This document shows, piece after piece, positions 25,227 to 33,243 of a DNA stretch of 64,000 nucleotides (its first letter is position 1; every line of letters starts with the position of its first letter). Origin of the DNA: Lachnospiraceae bacterium (GTDB lineage: Bacteria > Bacillota > Clostridia > Lachnospirales > Lachnospiraceae); NCBI GenBank assembly GCA_003979345.1, contig RYVZ01000013.1, forward strand, positions 1 through 64,000, in the 5' to 3' direction. Below the pieces are notes generated by a model. That model ran no database searches and was not told where the DNA came from. It saw only the letters and a program-made list of their open reading frames with translations. The position numbers and the translations under genes are program-made.

Positions 25227-27986
25227 ATGAAAACTTGTACAAAAGAATTTCGAATAAGAGACTATGTGGAAATTTTTGAAAAATCTTTGAATTATATGAT
25301 AGGTACTATTTTCTCGGCTGTTGCTGCAGGAGGGTTTTGGTATATTTCAGATTCAAATTGTCAGGCAACATTTCTGCAACTACTTCGAAAGATCCATGAT
25401 AATCCAAGAAAGCCATTATGTCTCGTGATAGCACTGTTATCTGCAATGCCATATTATTTTTACTATACATTAAAGGATAATACGAATTGGAATACATATG
25501 GCAAAAGTAGCGATAAAGAAAGTCTGGTTAGAATCGGCACATTATATGAGATTTGTGCTATGAGTATTTTTTATTTGTTGCTTCAAGGGGATGTAAGATA
25601 TTCGGCTGTAAAGCTCACAATATCATTTATAAGCACAGTCTTAATTGCCATATATATTGTTCTTTCGATAAGAGAAAAAAGAAAAGGCGAGCGTATTAGA
25701 TATTTTTTAGTTGTCATTATATTGGGAATTATATTTTATGCAATATTGTTTGTCAATAGCCTGTATAAGTGGAGACAAAATTATGATATTCAGGATTATT
25801 CATTAATTATTTTCATGATATTGTGCCTTATAAACACCATAATTAATCTTGTCTATTTGGAAAAGTGGGATTCATGTGCAGAAATAGGGATTATTTCTAA
25901 TAGAATAAAAATAATAATTCCAACCATTTCGATTTCTATATTTCCAGCATCCCTTGTTTATTGCTTTTTTCGCATGAATAGACCGTGGGCTATGTTGGTC
26001 GTGGCATTGGTCATAACAGCATATGAAGTAGTGATTTCTTGCATAAAGCTATATGATGAGAGAATCAAGATCAGGGTTTGCGTGATTGCATTTGTAATGT
26101 TTGTAGCTACGATTCCGTGTATTGTATATTGTAATAAAGCATTGCCACATGATCTAAGCTTGAATTGGCTTGTTCTGGTTGGAATCGGAATCTATATGGC
26201 GGCAATAAAATATGGGGGGTATATTCTTAAATTTCTATTTGGTGGGATAGAAAAAGCAAAGTCTGAAGAAAAAATTACGAATACCATGATATGGTATAGA
26301 AATAGTATTTTAGGCAGTATAATTTTTGCAATGAATATTGTTTTTATTAATAAGCGATATTGGGGTGTGCTTTTAACAATGATAGCATGTGCGCTGATAT
26401 CGGAACGATTTATTTCGCGAAATGCATTTGATGGCTTTCCTAAGAAAGATAGGGAAGGAATTGATAAAATATATGTCAAAGGAAAGATTGGAGAATTTTT
26501 AGCAATCATATTGCCGCCGGCTGTGCTTTTGATAGAAAACATACGTGATTTCAGTTGGAGACGTTGTAGGGAAAATAATATAGAATTATCTACATATTCA
26601 ATGACTGTGATTGTTTTAATATGTTTGGTAATGGTAAATCGATATATTCTATCTAAAATGAAAAGTTCGAAACAATTAGAGAAATTACCAAATCCAAATT
26701 GGAAGCAGGCAATAAAAGATTTTCATAATATAAGATTAATAAGCGGACAACGGTTATCTGATAAAAATGTCAGCGGATTTTGGATGATCGTTATACCGTG
26801 GAACGTTTATATTTTACTAACTATGGTGTTGTGGGTAAAAAATCAAGCACTCATGGAAAACCAATTGGTGGAACTATGCTTATTACTTTTAGTTTTGGGA
26901 GGTGATTGGATGATTTTATCGCGGAAGTTACTTGACAGGTATATTGAAAAAATGGGCGAAGGGAAGGAAGTTGTGCAATTTTTGAGAGTATTTCGGCAGG
27001 AATGGAGGAAATGTCTGCAGGGATTAGTACCGTTTCGAGAGAAGGATGCTGAACAATTTCGAATAGGAAATCGTTTAAGACCGATTCTGTATTTTATGGG
27101 AAGTTGTTATCATTGTTATGATCAGCAGAAAAAGGAGGATTATCATAAAATTGCAAAAGCGGCTTGTAGCATTGAATTAATTCATAAGTCGTCCGTAATA
27201 TTTGATGATTATATTGATCAAGATTATGTTCGCAATGGAAAGGCGGCGTTTCATGATCAATACCCCGATGTCAGGGTGTTGATTCTGCTAGGTAACGCAA
27301 TGCTGGCTAAGGCACAAGAGAACTTTGTGGAATGCAGAAGTGATTTTGTGTGCAGCGATTTAGGTTTTTTGGAAAATGAAAAGAGACTATCAAAAATCAT
27401 ATATCACTTGTGCGAGGGCTGCTATCAGGAATTGTCAATGGCGGATTATGATGAACAGAATTTGGAAGAACTTAATAGCATTATTTATCGAGAGACGGTG
27501 TCATTGATTAAGGATAGTATAGGCTTGGGCTATCGTTGTTTTCATCCGGAGTATGCGAACATAGAATGCGAAAATATTGAGAAATTAGGAGAGAATTTTG
27601 GATATATTTTTCAATATCTAAACGACTTGGAACCGTTTAGTCAAATAAAGTCTTATAAAAAACACAAGGGAAGTATAAAAAATTTTGACTTTGGAAGAAA
27701 GAATTTAGCTCTATACATGTTATATCATTCTATTTCGGATAAGGAGAAAGATATCATTCGCAAAGAAAAGGATGAAAGTAGATACCATAAAATTGTGAAG
27801 CTTTATATGCATTATGATATTGAAAAAAGGGCGTTGAACTGTATAGAAGAAAAAGTAAATGAAATGGAAAGTTTGTTAGTTACATTAAAAACCGGAAATG
27901 AGGAGTGGGTTAAAGCGTTCAAAATATTATTTAATTATGCATTAAAGGAAAAGGGATGGGGAGAAAAAGTAAAAAATATACCATAA
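25227..27986 (+). CDS. Polytopic membrane protein with C-terminal prenyl-synthase-like domain
   Basis: A 919-residue protein of unusual make-up. Residues 1-590 contain around 14 hydrophobic segments with no family I recognise. Residues 600-919 show the trans-isoprenyl diphosphate synthase pattern: GNRLRP (614-619) for GKRxRP, HKSSVIFDDYID with the first Asp-rich motif at 660-664, RNGKAAFHDQYPD, a GNAMLAKA segment, and FQYLNDLEP where the second Asp-rich motif is NDLEP (799-803), followed by GRKNLALYM. The first metal site is intact and the second altered, as in ComQ-like or substrate-specialised synthases. Very AT-rich. It could make or modify a polyprenyl carrier for the upstream glycan operon, or prenylate another target; this is inference. 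Confidence 0.72.
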   Translation: MKTCTKEFRIRDYVEIFEKSLNYMIGTIFSAVAAGGFWYISDSNCQATFLQLLRKIHDNPRKPLCLVIALLSAMPYYFYYTLKDNTNWNTYGKSSDKESLVRIGTLYEICAMSIFYLLLQGDVRYSAVKLTISFISTVLIAIYIVLSIREKRKGERIRYFLVVIILGIIFYAILFVNSLYKWRQNYDIQDYSLIIFMILCLINTIINLVYLEKWDSCAEIGIISNRIKIIIPTISISIFPASLVYCFFRMNRPWAMLVVALVITAYEVVISCIKLYDERIKIRVCVIAFVMFVATIPCIVYCNKALPHDLSLNWLVLVGIGIYMAAIKYGGYILKFLFGGIEKAKSEEKITNTMIWYRNSILGSIIFAMNIVFINKRYWGVLLTMIACALISERFISRNAFDGFPKKDREGIDKIYVKGKIGEFLAIILPPAVLLIENIRDFSWRRCRENNIELSTYSMTVIVLICLVMVNRYILSKMKSSKQLEKLPNPNWKQAIKDFHNIRLISGQRLSDKNVSGFWMIVIPWNVYILLTMVLWVKNQALMENQLVELCLLLLVLGGDWMILSRKLLDRYIEKMGEGKEVVQFLRVFRQEWRKCLQGLVPFREKDAEQFRIGNRLRPILYFMGSCYHCYDQQKKEDYHKIAKAACSIELIHKSSVIFDDYIDQDYVRNGKAAFHDQYPDVRVLILLGNAMLAKAQENFVECRSDFVCSDLGFLENEKRLSKIIYHLCEGCYQELSMADYDEQNLEELNSIIYRETVSLIKDSIGLGYRCFHPEYANIECENIEKLGENFGYIFQYLNDLEPFSQIKSYKKHKGSIKNFDFGRKNLALYMLYHSISDKEKDIIRKEKDESRYHKIVKLYMHYDIEKRALNCIEEKVNEMESLLVTLKTGNEEWVKAFKILFNYALKEKGWGEKVKNIP

Positions 27987-28074
27987 AAGAAATTATTTTG
28001 CTTTGACATATTTTACTACAGAAATAGATTGCCCCGCAAAGAAAAACAGTCAATCATAACTTTTACATTTCCCG

Positions 28075-28109
28075 CGGAGCACAACGCAATCTATCTGCAT
28101 TGTGCTCCG
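28075..28109. terminator. Hairpin between convergent genes
   Basis: Perfect 10-base arms CGGAGCACAA (28075) and TTGTGCTCCG (28100) with a 15-base loop, lying in the 234-base gap between the membrane/prenyl-synthase gene and the convergent XRE gene. It lacks a T-run but is suited to a bidirectional stop. Confidence 0.4.
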
Positions 28110-28220
28110 TAGCAGAGGGTATATGGCACCGCTTTCACCAAAGGGAGTTGCGGGCATATCTCGAAACCATTGCTTTTTGATAGTAGTGGATGTGTGATGG
28201 CTTGGTAAAATCAGGTAGTA

Positions 28221-28547
28221 CTATTGCCGATGGTTAATATCTTTCATAAAAGCGATCATGCGGACAAGCTGTTCTTTGCTCATATGATGCATTTCTTCGA
28301 CTGCAATTGCAATCTCCACTGGGAGTGGTTCTCCTATATTGAAATACTCGTAAGGTGTGATTTGGAGATATTCGCAGATGTCGAAAAAAGTGTTCATACC
28401 GGGAAGCGTCTTTTCATTTTCGATTTTGTTGATGTAACTTGCGCAAAAACCGATTGAAAGACTCATATCACGCGCAGAAATATTTTTGGTCATTCGAAGC
28501 TGTGTGAGACGGTTGCAGAATTGCTTCTTATATGTGTGATTGTTCAT
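28221..28547 (-). CDS. XRE-family transcriptional regulator, small
   Basis: A 108-residue protein, almost all a Cro/C1-type helix-turn-helix domain: QFCNRLTQLRMTKNISARDMSLSIGFCASYINKIENEKTLPGM covers residues 9-51, with the typical PGM turn and EYLQITPYEYF closing helix. A short acidic tail follows. It sits alone between the membrane/prenyl-synthase gene and the second Rpn gene; its target is not evident. Confidence 0.87.
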   Translation of the reverse strand: MNNHTYKKQFCNRLTQLRMTKNISARDMSLSIGFCASYINKIENEKTLPGMNTFFDICEYLQITPYEYFNIGEPLPVEIAIAVEEMHHMSKEQLVRMIAFMKDINHRQ

Positions 28548-28709
28548 AATGTACCGACCTTTCTATAATTTTGTAGTATCGATAAAAAAATATATTGCTA
28601 CTTAATTATAGGATATCAGGTATATAGAACTGGATATTTATATGAAAACTCTTCATTTTTTATCTGGGATTGGGAGAATAGATAACGCCATTTTGATGGG
28701 ATCAGGCAG

Positions 28710-28738
28710 AGGAAGCGCCGGTTTAATCGGCGCTTCCT
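28710..28738 (-). terminator. Hairpin downstream of the second Rpn gene
   Basis: Perfect 11-base arms AGGAAGCGCCG (28710-28720) and CGGCGCTTCCT (28728-28738), loop of 7. It lies 27 bases beyond the minus-strand Rpn stop. No strong T-run on the minus strand. Confidence 0.5.
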
Positions 28739-28764
28739 AAGGTTTTTGCCTGCTCTGCTTCGAA

Positions 28765-29859
28765 TTATTCGAGGCTTGCTTTAAGAGCGTTGCTTTTAGC
28801 TTCAAGGGCAGCCGCGCGCTGCTGAAGCTCGACCTCGTACTGCTGTATTTGGTTTTCGCGCTGTTGACATTCTGCCTCCCGTTGCTGAAATTCAGCTTCC
28901 CGTTGCTGCTGTTCAGCTTCCCGTTGCTGTTGTTCAGCTTCCCGTTGCTGTTGTGTAGCTTCCCGTTGCTGCTGTTCAGCTTCCCGTTGCTGTTGTGCGG
29001 CTTCACGCTGCTGCTGTGCGGCTTCACGTTGCTGACATTCTGCCTCCCGTTTTTGTATTCGTTTCTCGCGCCGCTGCATCAGTGCGTCCCGCCGCTGCGC
29101 CAGCTCCTTCCGGCGCTTCTCGATGGCCTCGTATTCCCACTGACGCCGGATCTGATCGGCAAGGTCTTTGTTCTCAAGAACGATATAAAGGGCGTCTGAT
29201 ACGGTTTTGAATAATGTGTCTTTTTCTGCTAACATTTGAAACTCCTCCCATGTCGTGGCGCGGAACGCGGCAGCCCAGAGGTCGAGCCCCTGCTGTCTGT
29301 CCGCATCGGTTGCAAGCCCCGCCTGCGTCAGGTCCAATATGGAGAGGCGGAACTTTGGTGTATAGATGCTGTGTGAGTGCTGCTCCGTCATGTAATAATG
29401 GCTGTAAAACTGTTTCGGCATCCCGGCAGGGCTGAAACACAAGATACCGATGTGATGCGTGGGAAATGCGGTCTTATAGTCCGCACCCTTTGGTACATTG
29501 TCAAAACTGCGGCACAGATAGGTCAGGGAGCGCTCCGGCCAGTTGTGTTCGTTGCGGATCTGCATTTCCAGATTCAGGATCTTATTGTGCTTAAGGATCA
29601 GCCTCATATCAAGAGCCGCGTCCTTATCATGGACGGTCGTACCGGGTTCGGCGGCATTGGTGATAAGAACGGAGCGGATGGAATCCGGCTGCAGGCCGAG
29701 CAGGCTGCAAAGTAATGTGCGCAGGATGTCTTCGTTTCTTTGCAGGACAACCTTAAAGAGATAGTCGTTGGTAAGGGTAAAGGCAAGCTTTCCAGTCCGT
29801 CTCTCCAATGGAACAAAAAGACCAGGTGACTGAAGTGTGATAAAAGATGAGCGGGACAT
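28765..29859 (-). CDS. Rpn-family PD-(D/E)XK nuclease with Gln-rich heptad-repeat tail
   Basis: A 364-residue protein. Residues 20-230 match the Rpn/PD-(D/E)XK transposase-like family: LTNDYLFKVVLQRNEDIL at the start, DAALDMRLILKHNKILNLEMQ giving the D...ExQ catalytic pattern, and RSLTYLCRSFDNVPKGADY. Residues 240-350 are a coiled coil made of repeated QQREAEQ heptads. AAGGAGG stands 7 bases before the ATG. Family members cut DNA and promote RecA-independent recombination. It lies on the right side of the AT-rich island, opposite in orientation to the related gene at 13043. Confidence 0.85.
   Translation of the reverse strand: MSRSSFITLQSPGLFVPLERRTGKLAFTLTNDYLFKVVLQRNEDILRTLLCSLLGLQPDSIRSVLITNAAEPGTTVHDKDAALDMRLILKHNKILNLEMQIRNEHNWPERSLTYLCRSFDNVPKGADYKTAFPTHHIGILCFSPAGMPKQFYSHYYMTEQHSHSIYTPKFRLSILDLTQAGLATDADRQQGLDLWAAAFRATTWEEFQMLAEKDTLFKTVSDALYIVLENKDLADQIRRQWEYEAIEKRRKELAQRRDALMQRREKRIQKREAECQQREAAQQQREAAQQQREAEQQQREATQQQREAEQQQREAEQQQREAEFQQREAECQQRENQIQQYEVELQQRAAALEAKSNALKASLE
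28858..29062 (-). repeat. 21-base tandem repeat encoding QQREAEQ heptads
   Basis: About nine to ten imperfect copies of a 21-base unit (plus-strand form CAGCTTCCCGTTGCTGCTGTT) inside the Rpn gene. Substitutions are mostly silent or interchange Glu, Ala, Thr and Gln. Units keep frame, so copy-number change would only alter coiled-coil length. Confidence 0.8.
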
Positions 29860-30063
29860 AAACGTCCTCCTTTCGGGATGTGAAAAAAGAATGGTCAGAA
29901 TGAAACATCAAAGAATGGCATGCGCCATGAAAGATAAGGTAAGAGCGGTGTTGTCCTATGGCAGGATGTGCTCTTTTGATGGTATAACCATAGCAGATGG
30001 CTGTTGGGTTTGCAAGTAAAAAATGAACGCCCTGTTTTGTGCAAAATTATGAGGGAAAATTTT

Positions 30064-31446
30064 ATGACAAGCGAAAGTAAAATCATGGCACTTTCTTATT
30101 TAATGATAACGATGCTTCTCCCGCTTGCGGGGGATTTGATAAGTCCTCGAATTTTAGCGGCCGTAATTGTGGCGGGGGGACTTGTTGCGGGATTTGCCGT
30201 TGGGAGAAGGAAGCGTATGTTCGTACCGATGCGTTTTCATCAGGAATTTTGGATGCTTGCGGCGGCGGTGTTTTTATTTGGCATGGTACCGCTCTGTGAA
30301 AGGGGTATTTTGGGTGAATCCGGTGATGGAAGTATTTTTGCATATTTGGGATTGTCTGCGATGTTTTATTATGTCATGCGCGGACAGGATGCGATCAGGA
30401 TGGCGCAGTTTGACTTTGTTTTTTATGCGGGGAGTGCGATTCTGCTGCTCTATCTGGTCTCGTATGCGATTTCGGCGGATATGGTACTTCTGCCGCTCTG
30501 CGTGCTTTCTGATAAAACGATGACGGATGCTGTCGGGATCATCAATGCGATGATCGCCGCATGGGGATTTTGCAGGGAAAAAGACCGCGTGCGGCGTATG
30601 ATGTATTGCGCGGGCGGAGTGATCGCATTTTTGGTTGTTGCGCTGAATGATACGCCCGGTATGATGCTTTTGCTGCTTGCGGGAATCTATGCGCTTGTGC
30701 TGACGGTTCCGCCAGTAAAGGAATACATAAAACGCGCATTATCCCTGTTTATTGGGGCGACGTTTCTTGCATGCAATTTGTCACTGATTCTGGATTACAC
30801 GAAGGTTTTTAAGTTGGACGGGCTTTCATATTCTTTACAGGGAAGCGCCATTGCCGAGCTGCTTTTGAGCGGTTTTACACTTTATGCAGTGAGTACGTGG
30901 GACAAGCTGAAAGAAAAAGGTGAGTTACATAAAAAAGGATTGACCATGCTGCAAAAGAAATTAGAAAAACGGGTGTTTCTTTGGGGAAAACTTTTTCTGG
31001 TATTTCTGATCTTTTGCGGCATTCATCTGTGGGTCGGTTTGGATCGTTTTATGGTTCTTTTTTTTGAAGAAAGATGGGCGGGCATGCAGGAGGGGATGAT
31101 CGTTTCCGTGCTCGTGAAGTGGGTTGAAAGGATGAGCAGCGCGCTCAGCGGTTTATGGAAGGGTAGTCTGCCTGCGCTCTGTTATCGTGCAGGGGGCGTA
31201 GCCGGATTGCTTCTTGGAACCTTTGTCGTCATTTGGGCTTTATGGCAGATACGGAGCGTATGGCGGGCGGGGAAAAATATGCGGCTGCTCCTGATTATCA
31301 GTGGCGAAATATCTGCACTTTTATTTATGGCGCCTGTATGTGTGGAACTGCTTCCTTTTTACGCGGTGTGGATTGATCTTCTGATCTGCGGTCTGCAGCC
31401 GAAAGCGGAAAAGAAACCGGAACGGCTGGAAGCGGAAACGGGATAG
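30064..31446 (+). CDS. Polytopic membrane protein, unknown
   Basis: A 460-residue protein with about 12 hydrophobic segments and a basic C-terminal tail. GAGGG precedes ATG 30064; the frame extends back to 30004 without support. There is a soluble loop near residues 300-320 (DKLKEKGELHKKG). The layout is loosely that of O-antigen ligase or polymerase-type proteins, but I see no diagnostic motif. It is base-composition-wise closer to the GC-richer flanks than to the glycan island. Confidence 0.65.
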   Translation: MTSESKIMALSYLMITMLLPLAGDLISPRILAAVIVAGGLVAGFAVGRRKRMFVPMRFHQEFWMLAAAVFLFGMVPLCERGILGESGDGSIFAYLGLSAMFYYVMRGQDAIRMAQFDFVFYAGSAILLLYLVSYAISADMVLLPLCVLSDKTMTDAVGIINAMIAAWGFCREKDRVRRMMYCAGGVIAFLVVALNDTPGMMLLLLAGIYALVLTVPPVKEYIKRALSLFIGATFLACNLSLILDYTKVFKLDGLSYSLQGSAIAELLLSGFTLYAVSTWDKLKEKGELHKKGLTMLQKKLEKRVFLWGKLFLVFLIFCGIHLWVGLDRFMVLFFEERWAGMQEGMIVSVLVKWVERMSSALSGLWKGSLPALCYRAGGVAGLLLGTFVVIWALWQIRSVWRAGKNMRLLLIISGEISALLFMAPVCVELLPFYAVWIDLLICGLQPKAEKKPERLEAETG

Positions 31447-31552
31447 TATGAGTAAATATGATTTATTTTATAGTGATAGAAGGAATAATTACCATTTTTT
31501 AGGAAAATCTTTATTTAGATTGTACAAAAATCTTAAAAAGATAGGAATTTTC

Positions 31553-31603
31553 TTGCCATTCAAATTGTAAAATGGTATACTATAAAAAATAGAACACACG
31601 TTC
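31553..31603 (+). promoter_or_regulatory. Promoter with LexA-type SOS box
   Basis: TTGCCA (31553-31558), a 17-base spacer and TATACT (31576-31581) form a sigma-A promoter. GAAC-ACAC-GTTC at 31592-31603, flanked by a 3' G, matches the Gram-positive LexA core GAAC-N4-GTTC and lies on the presumed start site. It precedes the Panacea gene by about 100 bases, in which no gene is seen. Confidence 0.65.
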
Positions 31604-31706
31604 GATATTAAAAAGATGTTTAGCAGGATTGTTTGAAAAACAAGTTTGAAAATACCCGCACGAAGTGGTTTAGGAGAGCATAATATAAAATAGGAGGACA
31701 CTGATC

Positions 31707-32138
31707 ATGGTAGATATATTAGATGCTGCGCGCTATTTGGTGTTTTTGTCCTATGGTAGAAAAAGATATTCTCTAACTCCGCTGAAACAGCAGAAGTTAT
31801 TATATTTGGCACAGGGATGGAGTTTTGTTTGGGATGACAAGGCGGCGTTTGCAGAAGAGTTTGAAGCATGGCAGTACGGACCGGTTAATGAGAAGGTTTA
31901 TGAGGCGTTTAGGGGATATGGACGCTCTGAAATTTTGGAATATGAGGGGATTAGTTTACTTGGGGATTGTGACGTAAAGGATACATTGGAAGCGGTTTGG
32001 AACGAATACGGGGGGAAGACCGCATATGAGCTTGTAGAGTTAACGCATCAACAGACCCCGTGGAAGTATGCATATTCTCATGGAATAGCAATCACAAATA
32101 ACAGCATAAAAGATTATTTTCAGTCAACTTTTTCATAA
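31707..32138 (+). CDS. Panacea-domain (DUF4065, SocA/GepA-like) protein
   Basis: A 143-residue protein. Diagnostic features are DAARYLVFL at the start, LTPLKQQKLLYLAQGW near residue 28, FEAWQYGPVNEKVYEAF near 55-70 and THQQTPWKYAY near the end. Panacea domains act as antitoxins in many toxin-antitoxin pairs and as proteolytic adaptors (SocA). AGGAGG stands before the ATG. The expected partner would be the next gene, but what follows is broken ATPase and other fragments, so it may be an orphan or a remnant. Its promoter carries a LexA-type box. Confidence 0.85.
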   Translation: MVDILDAARYLVFLSYGRKRYSLTPLKQQKLLYLAQGWSFVWDDKAAFAEEFEAWQYGPVNEKVYEAFRGYGRSEILEYEGISLLGDCDVKDTLEAVWNEYGGKTAYELVELTHQQTPWKYAYSHGIAITNNSIKDYFQSTFS

Positions 32139-32169
32139 GTTGGCTGAACTTTTTAAGGGGGGGGAACCA

Positions 32170-32316
32170 ATGGGGCTGGCGTTAAAAGGAATGGAAATTG
32201 AAAATTTTAAGTCCTATACCCAGAGACAGTTTATCCGTTTTTCAGGCCTGTCAGTACTTCTTGGGGCAAATGTTAACAATTTGCAGATGACAAAATATTA
32301 TATGCATTATGATTGA
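32170..32316 (+). pseudogene. N-terminal stub of an AAA/SMC-like ATPase
   Basis: 48 codons: KGMEIENFKSYTQRQFIRFSG then VLLGAN, the usual lead-in to a Walker A loop in RecF/SMC-like or AAA-15/21 ATPases. The sequence breaks exactly at LLGAN, where GKS should follow, and continues into unrelated residues. It stands 31 bases after the Panacea gene behind a G-rich ribosome site, so a Panacea plus ATPase operon was probably truncated here. Confidence 0.6.
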
Positions 32317-32966
32317 GAGCTGAACCGGAAAGCGTCAGAATTGCTGAACGATTTGTCACATATGCTGGTTTCACAGAAAATCGCGGTTGCGGCTACAGAT
32401 AAACTGGTTAGCGTAGAATCAATCAAAGAGTTTTATGTGCGCCTGTTAAACAAAGACTCGGATAGTACGGTAGAGAAAAGGATACTATCAAGAGAGAAAC
32501 AGAAATTGGGTATTGATGAGCTAGTGTCGCCAAAAGAGAGAGTGGTGAAAATTTTTAAGGAGTAAAAGAGAATGGTGAAATCCATACCGTCGATATTGTA
32601 TCGGCAGAAATGGGGGATCATCATAATCACGTCCAGGCGAATGGTAAAAAGTTTACCACGTTGAATGAGCTCTCGCTTAAGAACAAGATGGTATTGAACT
32701 TGCTGCAAGAATTAGGGATGTTCAAAATCATCTTTGGACGTTTTTCCAGTAAAGGTGTAAAAGCAGCGGGAACGATGAAAATCCAATGCGTTGAGAAGAC
32801 CAACGAAACGGATATTGTTAAAGTTAAATTTAATTCAGAAGCAGAGATGCAGATCGTAACGGATTTATACTTCCCTCAGGGAATTGGTCAATTACTATAT
32901 GAATATTTTCAGGAAGAACAGATGACATATCAGAATGTGAGCGGGCTGGTGGAGAAAATCAGATAA
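32287..32966 (+). pseudogene. Fragmented gene of unknown family behind the Panacea gene
   Basis: Frame 32287-32565 (MTKYYMHYD, in-frame TGA at 32314, then ELNRKASELLND to VKIFKE) and frame 32559-32966 (GVKENGEIHTVDIVSAEM through to GLVEKIR) look like one protein interrupted by a stop and a one-base slip near 32560. A TGG-to-TGA change would explain the stop. The second part alone (ATG 32610-32966, 118 codons) could be predicted as a gene. I do not recognise the family. Confidence 0.5.
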
Positions 32967-32997
32967 TAGGTCTTTACTTTTCTGCATGAATCATATA

Positions 32998-33212
32998 AAA
33001 TACGGGTATATTAGGTTTCAGTCCGGCGCCGCATCAACGCGGAGGTTTCAGAGCGTATCATGAGCGCGGACAGGAAAGAAAGACAAAGCGATGACAAAGA
33101 GTGTACGGGCAGTACCCGGCGAGGCATTTTCCGCAAGGGGAGTGCGAATAGAAGTGGTAACACGGACTTTAACAGGTTCGTCTTCTGACTGGGGTGGAAG
33201 ACGGGCTTTTTT
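32998..33212 (+). promoter_or_regulatory. Probable T-box leader of metG
   Basis: The leader holds GAAGTGGTAACACGGAC (33151-33167), a variant of the T-box antiterminator bulge element, whose ACGGAC can pair with GTTCGT at 33176-33181. That pairing excludes the terminator stem CGTCTTC/GAAGACG (33179-33203) followed by six T. An ATG at 33060 in a possible Stem I loop could be the methionine specifier. The 5' limit and Stem I fold are not certain, and the element is shorter than usual. Confidence 0.5.
33179..33212 (+). terminator. Regulated terminator before metG
   Basis: Perfect 7-base arms CGTCTTC and GAAGACG with an 11-base loop, then GGC and TTTTTT. It ends 31 bases before metG, within the T-box-like leader. 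Confidence 0.65.
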
Positions 33213-33243
33213 GTTACATTGCGGCGTCATAAGGAGGAACAGC

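Noticed and set aside
28858..29062. Regularly spaced short repeats resembling a CRISPR array
   Set aside because: The repeats are contiguous 21-base coding units with no unique spacers and lie within an intact gene; no cas gene is present.
13043..29859. Insertion-sequence transposon or composite transposon
   Set aside because: Rpn proteins are transposase-like nucleases but no terminal inverted repeats, target duplications or classical DDE transposase were seen.
32287..32316. TGA recoding (selenocysteine or Trp) in the fragment after the Panacea gene
   Set aside because: The same fragment also has a frame slip downstream and an upstream truncated ATPase, so simple decay is the better explanation.
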